From an uncultured Collinsella sp. (GTDB lineage Bacteria > Actinomycetota > Coriobacteriia > Coriobacteriales > Coriobacteriaceae): a DNA stretch of 12,547 nucleotides. The DNA is taken from assembly GCA_900761995.1 (NCBI GenBank), contig CAAFEY010000109.1, positions 1 through 12,547 of the forward strand. Reading direction: 5' to 3'. The translations under genes were made by a program, and so were the position numbers. Within the stretch, counting starts at the first letter, position 1. Each line of letters begins with the position of its first letter. Below are positions 1 to 7,393 of the stretch, one piece after another. The notes beneath the pieces were generated by a model. That model did no database searches. It had not been told where the DNA came from and saw only the letters and a list, made by a program, of their open reading frames with translations.

Positions 1-2093
1 GCGCTCATCACGGTCTTCTTGACCATGCCGCTCTTGGTGGCAAACATCAGGTACTCGTCGGCCGGGAACTCGCGGCAGCTGATAACGCTCGCGATCTTCT
101 CGCCCTCCTCGAAAGGCAGCAGGTTGACGATCGCGGTACCGCGCGCCTGGCGCGTACCCACCGGCAGCTCGTGCACCTTCAGGCGATAGACCTTGCCCTT
201 GCTCGAGAAGAACAGCACGTACTCGTGCGTGGACGCGATGAACATCTCGTCGATGACATCGTCCTCTTTGAGGTTGACGCCCGACACGCCCTTGCCGCCG
301 CGCTTCTGGGCACGGTAGGCAGCCACCGGGATACGTTTAACGTAGCCGGTGTGGGTGATGGTCACGACCATATCCTCGTCGGCGATGAGGTCCTCGACAT
401 CCAGGTCCTTCTCAACCTGGCTGATCTCGGTGCGGCGCTTGTCGCCAAACTTCTTGGAGATCTCGCGCATCTCTTCCTTGATGACGCCCAGGATCTTCTC
501 CTCGTGCGCCAGCAGGTCCTCGTAGTAGGCGATGGCGCGGCGCAGACCGTCCAGCTCTTCCTGAATTTTGTCGCGCTCCAGACCGGTCAGGCGGCGCAAC
601 TTCATCTCGAGAATGGCCGTGGTCTGCTCGGGCGTAAAGCCAAAGCGCTCGATCAAGCGGCTGCCGGCCTCGGAGTCGGTCTGCGAGGAGCGGATAATGC
701 TAATGACCTCATCGATATGGTCAAGGGCCATCAAGTAGCCCTCAAGGATATGCGCGCGGGCCTGGGCCTTCTTAAGGTCGAAGCGGGTGCGGCGAGTGAC
801 GACGTCGACCTGGTGGTCGATGTAGTGCTGCAGCATCTCGCGCAGGCTCAGGCATTTGGGAACGCCGTTGACGAGCGCCAGGTTGTTGGCGCCAAAGGTC
901 GTCTGCAGCGAGGTGTACTTATACAGGTTGTTGAGCACGACCTGCGGAATGACGCCCTTCTTGAGCTCGATAACCAGACGGATGCCCTTCTGGTTGGACT
1001 CATCGCGCATATCCGAGATGCCCTCGATGCGCTTGTCGTTGACGAGCTGGGCAATCTTCTCCTGCAGGGTGCCCTTGTTGACCATGTAGGGAATCTCGGT
1101 GAAGACCAGGCGGCTGCGGCCGGTCTTGGTGGACTCCACGTGTGCCTTGGCACGCACGGTAATGGAGCCGCGGCCGGTCTCGTAGCTCTGCTTAATGCCG
1201 GCGCTGCCCATGATGATGGCGCCGGTGGGGAAGTCCGGACCGGGCATGATCCGCATGAGCTCGTCGACGGTGGCGTCGGGGTTGTCGATCAGGTAGCAGG
1301 TGGCCTCGATCGCCTCGGTGAGGTTATGCGGGGCGATGTTGGTGGCCATGCCGACAGCGATGCCCTGGCTGCCGTTGACCAGCAGGTTGGGGAAGCGCGC
1401 AGGCAGCGCCACGGGTTCGGCGAGCGATTCGTCGTAGTTGGGCTGCCAGTCGACGGTATCCTTCTGCAAGTCACGCAGCAGTTCCATGGCGGGCTTGGCC
1501 AGGCGGCTCTCGGTGTAACGCATGGCTGCCGCGCCGTCGCCGTCGATGTTGCCGAAGTTGCCGTGACCGTCGATGAGCGGTGTGCGCATGGAGAACCACT
1601 GCGCCAGGCGGACCATGGCCTCGTAGACCGCAAAGTCACCGTGCGGGTGGTACTTACCGATAACTTCGCCGACCGTCCAGGCCGACTTTTTGTGTGGGCG
1701 GTTGGGGTAGATGCCGCTCTCGTTCATCGCGTACAGGATGCGGCGGTGCACCGGCTTTAAGCCGTCGCGCACGTCCGGCAGGGCGCGCGCCGTGATAACC
1801 GACATCGAATACTCGATGAACGACTGCTTCATCTCGCGGCCAAACTCCGAAATCTGGAGCTGGCCGCCGTTGATATCCTCGCCGGCCGAGGCGCCACGAT
1901 CGACTTCGCCAAAGCTCTCCTCGAGCTCACCGTCGTCGTCCTCTTCCTCATCATCATCGGCATCGGGATTATAGGCGTCCGGGTCGCCGTCCTCGCCCTG
2001 CTCAGCACGGGCAAGCAGGCGCTTCAGATCATCGGGCATACCGGCATCGCCGGCCTCGCCCACGCCCTCATTGTTGTTGATATCGTCTGCCAC
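1..2093 (-). CDS. gyrA: DNA gyrase subunit A (3' end beyond window)
   Basis: Breakage-reunion subunit of DNA gyrase, which with GyrB introduces negative supercoils using ATP. 697 codons are visible; the C-terminal end runs off the window. The catalytic tyrosine is Y193 in AAAMRYTE (E. coli Tyr122), and a GyrA box QKRGGKG lies at residues 596-602, which favours GyrA over ParC. The beta-pinwheel domain continues past the edge. The start is a GTG with AGGAGG four bases upstream; an in-frame stop just before it excludes an earlier start. An in-frame ATG at codon 19 is a weaker alternative without a Shine-Dalgarno. Oddities: the N-terminus is about 71 residues longer than in E. coli and includes a stretch (44-59) with 13 Asp/Glu in 16. 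In the quinolone region, F154 replaces the Ser at E. coli position 83 and E158 stands at position 87. W166 replaces the Pro usual in the AQPFSLR-type segment. It lies downstream of gyrB in the same direction, probably co-transcribed. Confidence 0.97.
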   Translation of the reverse strand, partial: MADDINNNEGVGEAGDAGMPDDLKRLLARAEQGEDGDPDAYNPDADDDEEEDDDGELEESFGEVDRGASAGEDINGGQLQISEFGREMKQSFIEYSMSVITARALPDVRDGLKPVHRRILYAMNESGIYPNRPHKKSAWTVGEVIGKYHPHGDFAVYEAMVRLAQWFSMRTPLIDGHGNFGNIDGDGAAAMRYTESRLAKPAMELLRDLQKDTVDWQPNYDESLAEPVALPARFPNLLVNGSQGIAVGMATNIAPHNLTEAIEATCYLIDNPDATVDELMRIMPGPDFPTGAIIMGSAGIKQSYETGRGSITVRAKAHVESTKTGRSRLVFTEIPYMVNKGTLQEKIAQLVNDKRIEGISDMRDESNQKGIRLVIELKKGVIPQVVLNNLYKYTSLQTTFGANNLALVNGVPKCLSLREMLQHYIDHQVDVVTRRTRFDLKKAQARAHILEGYLMALDHIDEVISIIRSSQTDSEAGSRLIERFGFTPEQTTAILEMKLRRLTGLERDKIQEELDGLRRAIAYYEDLLAHEEKILGVIKEEMREISKKFGDKRRTEISQVEKDLDVEDLIADEDMVVTITHTGYVKRIPVAAYRAQKRGGKGVSGVNLKEDDVIDEMFIASTHEYVLFFSSKGKVYRLKVHELPVGTRQARGTAIVNLLPFEEGEKIASVISCREFPADEYLMFATKSGMVKKTVMS

Positions 2094-2143
2094 GTTACCT
2101 CCTCATGGTTTGCGTGGTCTAATTAGTTCCCTACCACGGAGAC

Positions 2144-2242
2144 GGCTTTTCCAAGTGCCGCAGGTTCGCCCGAAAGAGGAGGGAAGCGTACTTGAGTACG
2201 CGACCGACGATTGAGGGCGAAGGTGCGGTGGCTGGGAAAGCC
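2144..2242. repeat. Long imperfect stem-loop element between gyrB and gyrA
   Basis: Two 28-nt arms (2144-2171 and 2215-2242) are largely reverse complements. Outer pairing is GGCTTTTCC with GGGAAAGCC, middle pairing GCCGCA with TGCGGT, inner pairing TTCGCCC with GGGCGAA, separated by small mismatched bulges. The 43-nt interior holds a second, perfect hairpin, GCGTAC-TTGA-GTACGC (2186-2201). The pattern resembles a REP/MITE-like interspersed element or a structured RNA in the gyrB-gyrA transcript. No second copy is visible in this window, and there is no T-run after the outer stem, so it is not a standard terminator. It nearly fills the gap, starting 51 bases upstream of the gyrA start codon and ending 8 bases short of the gyrB stop. 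Confidence 0.6.
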
Positions 2243-2249
2243 GAACAGG

Positions 2250-4280
2250 TTAGGCATCTAAGAATCGTGCATCATGTGCATGCTTCTCGATGTACTCGCG
2301 GCGATAGCCGACCTCGGAACCCATCAGCTCGCGCACGGCGCGGTCTGCCACCACGGCATCCTCGATCGACACGCGCTGCAGGATGCGGGTCTTGGGATCC
2401 ATCGTCGTCGAGGCAAGCTGCTTGGGGTCCATCTCGCCCAGGCCCTTGTAGCGCTGGACGGTATAGCCCTTGCGCTTCTTGGTGATCTTGCCGTCCTTGG
2501 CCTTGCCGTCCTCGTCGTTGTCGTCGGGGTTCAGGCCCAGACTCTGGATGGTGTCGCGCAGGATCTCGTCTTCGGGCTGGCGGCCGTTGGGATACACGTA
2601 GTGGATCTTGTTGCGCACCTTAATGCCAAAGATGGGCGGGCAGGCAACATAGACGTAGCCGGCATCGATCAGCGGACGCATGTACTTGTAGAAGAACGTC
2701 AGCAGCAGGATGCGGATATGCGCACCGTCGACGTCTGCATCGGTCATGATGATGATCTTGTGGTAGCGCGCCTTGGTGATATCGAAGTCGCCGCCGTCGC
2801 CGGCACTCGTCGTGACGCCGCAGCCGATCGCGGTAATCAGCGACTGGATGGTGTCACTCGAGAACGCGCGATGGTCACCAACGCGTTCGACGTTCAGAAT
2901 CTTGCCGCGCAGGGGCAGAATCGCCTGGATGTCTCGGCGACGGCCGTCCTTGGCCGAACCGCCTGCCGAGTCGCCCTCTACGATGAAGAGCTCGGTGAGC
3001 TCGGCATCGCGCACCGAGCAGTCGGCGAGCTTACCGGGCAGGGACGCCGTCTCGAGCAGGCTCTTGCGGCGGGTCGCCTCGCGCGCCTTGCGGGCGGCAT
3101 TGCGCGCCTTGCAGGCCTGCTGCGCCTTCTTGACGATCTCGCGAGCGGGCTTGGGATGCTCCTCCAAGTAATCGGCGAGGCCGTCGGTCACGATCTTGAG
3201 CGTGAGCGCGCGCATATAGGAGCTACCGAGCTTGGCCTTGGTCTGGCCCTCAAACTGCGGGTCGGGCAGCTTGACCGAGATAACGGCCGAAAGGCCCTCG
3301 CGTACATCGTCGCCGGTCAGGTTGGCGTCTTTTTCCTTGAGCAGGTTCTGCTTGCGCGCGTAGTCGTTGATCACGCGGGTGAGCGCGGTGCGGAAGCCCT
3401 CAAGGTGCATGCCGCCCTCGGGGGTGTAGATGTCGTTGGCAAACGACATGACGTTCTCGCCGTAACCGCTATTCCACTGCAGGGAAACCTCAACCTCGCC
3501 CATCTTGGCCACAGGTGCGTCCGGGTCCGATTTGCCCTCGATGTAGATAGGCTCCTTAAAGGCCTCGGGGACGTCCTTGCCCTCATTGAGGAACTTGACG
3601 AAGTCGATGATGCCGCCCTCGTAGCAAAACTCCTCCACATGGGGAGTCGCCTCGCGCTCGTCGGTCAGCACGATTTTGAGGTTCTTATTGAGGAACGCCG
3701 TCTCCTGCAGACGGTTGTGCAGCGTATCGAAATCGTAGATGCAGGTCTCGAAGATCTCGTCGTCGGGCCAGAAGGTGACGGTGGTGCCCGTCGAATCCGA
3801 GGTGCCCACGACCTCCATCTTCTTAACGGTCTTGCCGCGCGAGAACTCCATCTCGTAGGTGTTGCCGTCGCGACGAACCTGAACGACCACGCGCTTGGAC
3901 AGTGCGTTGACGACGGAGATGCCAACGCCGTGCAGGCCGCCCGAAACCTTATAGGCCGAGTTATCGAACTTACCGCCGGCGTGCAAGATCGTCATGACGA
4001 CCTCGAGCGTCGGGATCTTTTTAACAGGGTGCTCGTCGACGGGGATGCCGCGCCCGTTGTCGACGACCGTGATGGAGTTGTCGGCGTGGACCGTCACCTG
4101 GATCTCGGTGCAGAAACCGGCCATGGCCTCGTCGACGGAGTTGTCAACGATCTCCCACACCAGGTGATGCAGACCGCTGGCGCTCGTCGAGCCGATATAC
4201 ATGCCCGGGCGCTTACGAACGGCCTCGAGACCTTCGAGAATCTTAATCTCGCCGCCATCGTAATCGTTTTCGTTTGCCAC
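2250..4280 (-). CDS. gyrB: DNA gyrase subunit B
   Basis: ATPase subunit of DNA gyrase, 676 residues from the chosen start. The GHKL ATP site is seen as EIVDN (43-47, with catalytic Glu43 and Asn47), DNGRGI (74-79) and GGLHGVG (114-120). The transducer follows. The TOPRIM domain has EGDSAGG (435-441), PLRGKILNVE (456-465) and DADVDG (514-519). The C-terminal gyrase B segment has QRYKGLGEMDP (609-619). A charged Asp/Lys-rich insertion sits at about 584-604, just before that segment. The start is taken as the GTG at 4280, because AAGGAGG lies directly upstream with a four-base spacer and the protein then begins VANENDYDGG; a TTG six codons further upstream would place the Shine-Dalgarno inside the gene. 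It follows a strong terminator, so it should have its own promoter in about 50 bp, but no convincing -35/-10 pair was found. gyrA follows. Confidence 0.98.
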   Translation of the reverse strand: MANENDYDGGEIKILEGLEAVRKRPGMYIGSTSASGLHHLVWEIVDNSVDEAMAGFCTEIQVTVHADNSITVVDNGRGIPVDEHPVKKIPTLEVVMTILHAGGKFDNSAYKVSGGLHGVGISVVNALSKRVVVQVRRDGNTYEMEFSRGKTVKKMEVVGTSDSTGTTVTFWPDDEIFETCIYDFDTLHNRLQETAFLNKNLKIVLTDEREATPHVEEFCYEGGIIDFVKFLNEGKDVPEAFKEPIYIEGKSDPDAPVAKMGEVEVSLQWNSGYGENVMSFANDIYTPEGGMHLEGFRTALTRVINDYARKQNLLKEKDANLTGDDVREGLSAVISVKLPDPQFEGQTKAKLGSSYMRALTLKIVTDGLADYLEEHPKPAREIVKKAQQACKARNAARKAREATRRKSLLETASLPGKLADCSVRDAELTELFIVEGDSAGGSAKDGRRRDIQAILPLRGKILNVERVGDHRAFSSDTIQSLITAIGCGVTTSAGDGGDFDITKARYHKIIIMTDADVDGAHIRILLLTFFYKYMRPLIDAGYVYVACPPIFGIKVRNKIHYVYPNGRQPEDEILRDTIQSLGLNPDDNDEDGKAKDGKITKKRKGYTVQRYKGLGEMDPKQLASTTMDPKTRILQRVSIEDAVVADRAVRELMGSEVGYRREYIEKHAHDARFLDA

Positions 4281-4329
4281 ACGTCCTCCTTCAGTCAAGA
4301 AAATGTGTACAGCCTTACTAGTTTATCGT

Positions 4330-4359
4330 AAAAAAATACCCTCGGGAACGAGGGTATTT
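4330..4359 (-). terminator. Factor-independent terminator after the dnaN-recF-dciA block
   Basis: A perfect 11-bp stem (4334-4344 with 4349-4359, AAATACCCTCG and its complement) encloses a four-base loop. On the minus strand the stem runs straight into seven T residues in total (4336 down to 4330). It begins 27 bp after the dciA stop and lies upstream of gyrB, so it should end the dciA transcript and separate it from gyrB. Some read-through is possible. Confidence 0.88.
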
Positions 4360-4385
4360 GGCTCTACAAGGCCACCAGATGCGAT

Positions 4386-4949
4386 TTAAGGCTCTTTTTT
4401 GCTTTGCACGCCCTTGGCCCACTCGGCACTGGCTCTCATGGCATTCTCGAGGGCCTCGCGCAGTTTTTGGTCTTCGATGGGCGCCACTTGGCGCTCAATC
4501 TCGGTGCGCTCGGCATCGCTGAGGTCGGCGTGCGGGGCCGGCGGGCGTTCGGCCACGGCAGGACGCAGGCGCTCCTTGGCGGCGGGCGGCGTGTGACCGG
4601 GCGCGGTGGTTTTGAACACCAGGCCGTCCACATGCGCACCGGCGCGCTCCATGCGCGCGCGAATGATCTCGCGCAACAGCGTCATTTCCTGCGTCCACGA
4701 GGGCGAGTCGAGATATACCAGCAGCTCATTGGACTCGGGCAGGTAGCGCAGGCCCGTCACATGCCGTCCCTCGCGCGTGCCCGAGCACACCGCGTTCCAC
4801 GCACGATAGACCGCGCGCGACTCCTCGGCAGCCTCCATCTGCGCGCGGCGCTCAGGCGTCGCGGCCGCCAGGATGCGCTGGCGCTCTGCGTTTAAAAACC
4901 CACTGAAGGCGACCGTTTCGCTCTCGCGCTCGTAATTAGCACGTCTCAC
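4386..4949 (-). CDS. dciA: DciA-like (DUF721) replicative helicase loader protein
   Basis: 187 residues. The DUF721 core lies at about 46-113: AWNAV, then a strand-rich segment ending ELLVYLDSPSWTQEM and a helix LLREIIRARM, matching the family pattern of W, a hydrophobic 'L.V.v.s..W..el' stretch and a helix. A Pro/Ala-rich linker (117-141) and a charged helical tail follow. DciA proteins are associated with loading the replicative helicase in bacteria lacking DnaC/DnaI, and in actinobacteria this gene regularly sits between recF and gyrB, as here. The role is inferred from family and position. The GTG start overlaps the end of recF by 14 bases, which suggests translational coupling; only a weak AAGGTGG lies upstream. 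A terminator follows 27 bp after the stop. Confidence 0.85.
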   Translation of the reverse strand: MRRANYERESETVAFSGFLNAERQRILAAATPERRAQMEAAEESRAVYRAWNAVCSGTREGRHVTGLRYLPESNELLVYLDSPSWTQEMTLLREIIRARMERAGAHVDGLVFKTTAPGHTPPAAKERLRPAVAERPPAPHADLSDAERTEIERQVAPIEDQKLREALENAMRASAEWAKGVQSKKEP

Positions 4950-6042
4950 CCATGCTCACCACCTTGGCTCGATCAAGCAGGTCATCGGTAAAGTACCCCA
5001 AGTTGGTCGTGGTTATGACCGTCTGGATATCATCGCCGATCAGCCGCAGGAAAGCACCGCGGCGTTCGCCGTCGAGTTCGCTCATCACGTCGTCCAAAAG
5101 CAGCAGTGGGGCGGTGCCCAGGACATCGCGAGCCACGGCCACCTCCGCCACCTTCCAGGCCAGCACCAACGTTCGCTGCTGACCTTGGCTGGCAAACGAA
5201 CGAGCGGAACGACCCGCCACGGTAAACTCAATCTCATCGCGATGCGGTCCCACCAACGTCACGCCGCGGCGAATTTCCTCGTCGGCGTGCTCATCAAGGG
5301 CAGCCAGCATGCGCTCGTACGCCCAGCCCTTCAGCTCTTCGCGATCCTCGACCTGGGGCAAATCCCCCAGCGTGGACGTATAGGTCACGTTGGCAGCCTC
5401 ACCGGATGCCACTTGCCCGTAGGCAGTGTGCACATGGCCCGCCAGCCGGTCGAGCAGGGCCAACCGGTGCACAAGCAGAGCCGAGCCCGCGCGGGCAATC
5501 GAATCGTTCCACGCGCCGAGCATCTCGCGGCAGCACCAGGTCTCCTTGAGCAAGGCGTTACGTTGAGTCACGCAGCGCCCATAGGTGCTCGCAAGATCGG
5601 CATAGCGTGCGCTCAGTTGCATGCCAAAGTCATCGAGGGCGGCGCGGCGCACACTGGCGCCTCGCTTAACCATGTCCAGATGGTCGGGGCAAAACAGCAC
5701 GCTCGGCAGAACCCCGCGCACACCGGCGGCAGAGCATCTCTTGCCGTTGCGGCTAAACGAGCGTTTACCGTCCTCCGCGCTCAATCCCATATCAAGCACG
5801 CGGTCGTCGCCCTCGAGCCTCAGCTCGGCCTTGCACGAGCCCACGCCGTCATGGACGAGCTCGGCTGCGGTCGGATGCCTAAACGAGGCGCCGCTCGTCA
5901 GCAGCTGCAGCGCCTCTATGAGATTGGTCTTTCCCGCCGCGTTGGGTCCCGCAAGTATCGTCACGCCCTCGTCCAGGGCAAGACGATAGCTATCGAAGCT
6001 GCGGTAGTGCGCGACGGAAAGATCGCGGGCGAACATGGTCAT
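4936..6042 (-). CDS. recF: DNA replication and repair protein RecF
   Basis: SMC-like ABC ATPase that helps load RecA onto gapped DNA together with RecO/RecR. 368 residues, normal for the family. Walker A is GPNAAGKT (32-39), the ABC signature is SQGQQR (285-290), Walker B is LLLLDD (313-318) followed by the D-loop MSELD (320-324), and a GPHRDE motif is at 265-270. The ATG at 6042 lies only 9 bases after the dnaN stop and has no obvious Shine-Dalgarno, so re-initiation from dnaN is likely; a second in-frame ATG two codons later is an alternative. The 3' end overlaps dciA. Confidence 0.97.
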   Translation of the reverse strand: MTMFARDLSVAHYRSFDSYRLALDEGVTILAGPNAAGKTNLIEALQLLTSGASFRHPTAAELVHDGVGSCKAELRLEGDDRVLDMGLSAEDGKRSFSRNGKRCSAAGVRGVLPSVLFCPDHLDMVKRGASVRRAALDDFGMQLSARYADLASTYGRCVTQRNALLKETWCCREMLGAWNDSIARAGSALLVHRLALLDRLAGHVHTAYGQVASGEAANVTYTSTLGDLPQVEDREELKGWAYERMLAALDEHADEEIRRGVTLVGPHRDEIEFTVAGRSARSFASQGQQRTLVLAWKVAEVAVARDVLGTAPLLLLDDVMSELDGERRGAFLRLIGDDIQTVITTTNLGYFTDDLLDRAKVVSMGETC

Positions 6043-6051
6043 GGCGCAGCG

Positions 6052-7155
6052 CTAGATGCGGACCGGCATGACCAGGTACAGGTAGTTGATCTTGTCGTAG
6101 GACTTGAAGATGCCCGCCTGCGAGTAGCTCTTGAGCTCCAGCGTGATCTCCTTCTCCTTGGACAGGGCATTGAGGCATCCGAAGATGTAGTGGTAGTTGA
6201 AGGCGATGGTGCCCGACTCGCCCTCGGCCTCGACATCGATCGTCTCCTGCGCAAGGTCCTGGTCATTGGAAATGGAGGACAGGCCCATCTGCCCGTTCTC
6301 GACATCGATCTCGAACTTGACGGCGGGGTTGGCGCTCGCGATAACGGCCACGCGCTTGAGGGCGGCGTTAAAGGCGGCGACGTCGATCTTGACGCTCGTC
6401 ACGCACGAATCGGGGATGAGCTGTTTGTAGTTGGGGTACACGCCCTCGATGCGGCGCGACACGTAGGTGGTGTTGCCGGCCTCAAAGACGACCTGGGTGT
6501 CGGTAGCTCCGATCATGATGGTCGCCTGGCTGGCCATGATGTTCAGTGCGTCGTTAAAGGCGTCGGCCGGAACGTTGAGTTCAAAGGAGCCCTCGAGGGT
6601 CGAGGTCTCGACCTGCGTATCGCACACGGCCAGGCGGAAGGAATCGGTCGCCACCAGGCGCACGGTGTTGTTCTCGACCTTCATGTGCACGCCACCCAGG
6701 ATGGGGCGGGCCTTGTCGGTCGAGGTGACGCGCCACACGCGGCTGACCATCTCGGACAAGATATCGGTCGGCAGCTCCACGGCGCTCTCGATGGCATAGG
6801 CCGGAAACTCGGGGAAGTCATTGGCATCGAGCGTGTTCAGGCGGAACGAGCTCTTCTCGCAACCAATCAGCACCTGGCGCTCGGACAGCTCAAAGGTGAC
6901 CGGGGCATCGGGGAGGGTCTTGGTGATATTGGAGAGCATCTTACAGGGGATAACCATCTCGCCCTCTTCTTCGACATGCGCCGCGATGCGATGACGGATC
7001 GAGATGGTGTAGTTAGAGGTCTGGAATTCCAAGATGCCGTCTTGCGCCTTGACGAGCACGCCCGACAGGATGGGAAGGGTGGATGCCGAAGCGACACCCT
7101 TCATAACGACGCCGATGGCTTGTGTGAGCGAGCTCTGGCTGACGGTGAACTTCAT
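6052..7155 (-). CDS. dnaN: DNA polymerase III sliding clamp (beta subunit)
   Basis: Ring-forming processivity clamp of the replicative polymerase. 367 residues, the usual length for three repeated clamp domains. It opens with MKFTVSQSSLTQAI and ends YLVMPVRI, both characteristic; internal segments TLPILSGVLV, TDKARPILGGVH and ATDSFRLAV are clamp-typical. The ATG has AAAGG nine bases upstream. That ribosome site lies inside the AT-rich part of the putative origin segment, so the leader of dnaN and the unwinding region coincide. It heads the dnaN-recF-dciA block and is separated from dnaA by 238 bp with no terminator of the hairpin-plus-T type. Confidence 0.98.
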   Translation of the reverse strand: MKFTVSQSSLTQAIGVVMKGVASASTLPILSGVLVKAQDGILEFQTSNYTISIRHRIAAHVEEEGEMVIPCKMLSNITKTLPDAPVTFELSERQVLIGCEKSSFRLNTLDANDFPEFPAYAIESAVELPTDILSEMVSRVWRVTSTDKARPILGGVHMKVENNTVRLVATDSFRLAVCDTQVETSTLEGSFELNVPADAFNDALNIMASQATIMIGATDTQVVFEAGNTTYVSRRIEGVYPNYKQLIPDSCVTSVKIDVAAFNAALKRVAVIASANPAVKFEIDVENGQMGLSSISNDQDLAQETIDVEAEGESGTIAFNYHYIFGCLNALSKEKEITLELKSYSQAGIFKSYDKINYLYLVMPVRI

Positions 7156-7156
7156 C

Positions 7157-7223
7157 TTTTAATACCTTTCTTTAGATATAAATATCTTAATAATAGTAAT
7201 AGCACTGACGAAACTGTTGATTA
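7157..7223 (+). other. Putative DNA unwinding element with DnaA-trio-like repeats
   Basis: 7157-7202 contains only 7 G/C in 46 bases in an otherwise GC-rich genome. It ends with five consecutive triplets TAA TAA TAG TAA TAG (7188-7202). These are followed by the more GC-rich CACTGACG (7203-7210) and a DnaA-box-like TGTTGATTA (7215-7223). Known bacterial basal unwinding systems have a DnaA box, a short GC-rich spacer, then DnaA-trios read as [T/A]A[G/A] on the strand ending at the box; the order here matches. An inverted repeat AGATAT-AA-ATATCT lies at 7174-7187. The assignment is an inference from layout. Confidence 0.6.
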
Positions 7224-7378
7224 CTCCCAAAGACGCAGGTCAGACCCAGAAAGAGAATCGACAGCAACCTGTGTGCAACAGGGGTGGTTTTCCACGTTCA
7301 AAACCTGCGCAAAACTTTTCATCACCGCGGGTTGGGTTTTAGACACCTTATGCCCGTGGTTTCGACAAGTTTTCAACA
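7215..7378. other. oriC: oriC segment 2: DnaA-box-like sites between dnaA and dnaN
   Basis: Candidate sites judged by eye: TTTTCAACA at 7370-7378 (plus); TTTTCCACG at 7288-7296 (plus, one mismatch to TTWTNCACA); TTTTCATCA at 7316-7324 (plus, one mismatch to TTTTCAACA); TGTGCAACA at 7272-7280 (plus, two mismatches); TGTTGATTA at 7215-7223 (minus box, two mismatches). Several share a CAACAG core with the sites in the other origin segment. Individual weak sites may be chance; the exact copy at 7370 and the clustering are the main support. Confidence 0.55.
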
Positions 7379-7385
7379 GGTGTCT
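7341..7385. repeat. Inverted repeat just after the dnaA stop
   Basis: AGACACCT (7341-7348) pairs perfectly with AGGTGTCT (7378-7385) across a 29-base loop. The right arm abuts and shares one base with the DnaA-box-like site at 7370-7378. It lies 8 bp after the dnaA stop codon in the dnaA direction. No T-run follows on the minus strand, so a standard terminator is unlikely; it may be an RNA hairpin, a cruciform or chance. Confidence 0.4.
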
Positions 7386-7393
7386 CTATTTCC

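Noticed and set aside
171..1760. A 529-codon open frame on the plus strand opposite gyrA
   Set aside because: Antisense shadow of gyrA, with no motif or start signal.
2186..2201. Inner hairpin in the gyrB-gyrA gap as a terminator
   Set aside because: The stem is only 6 bp and no T-run follows on either strand.
4281..4298. TTG start for gyrB six codons upstream
   Set aside because: The added codons contain the AAGGAGG ribosome site for the GTG at 4280, which gives the normal GyrB N-terminus.
2274..4331. A 685-codon open frame on the plus strand opposite gyrB
   Set aside because: It mirrors gyrB almost exactly, is rich in Ala/Leu/Val/Asp as expected of an antisense shadow, and has no ribosome site.
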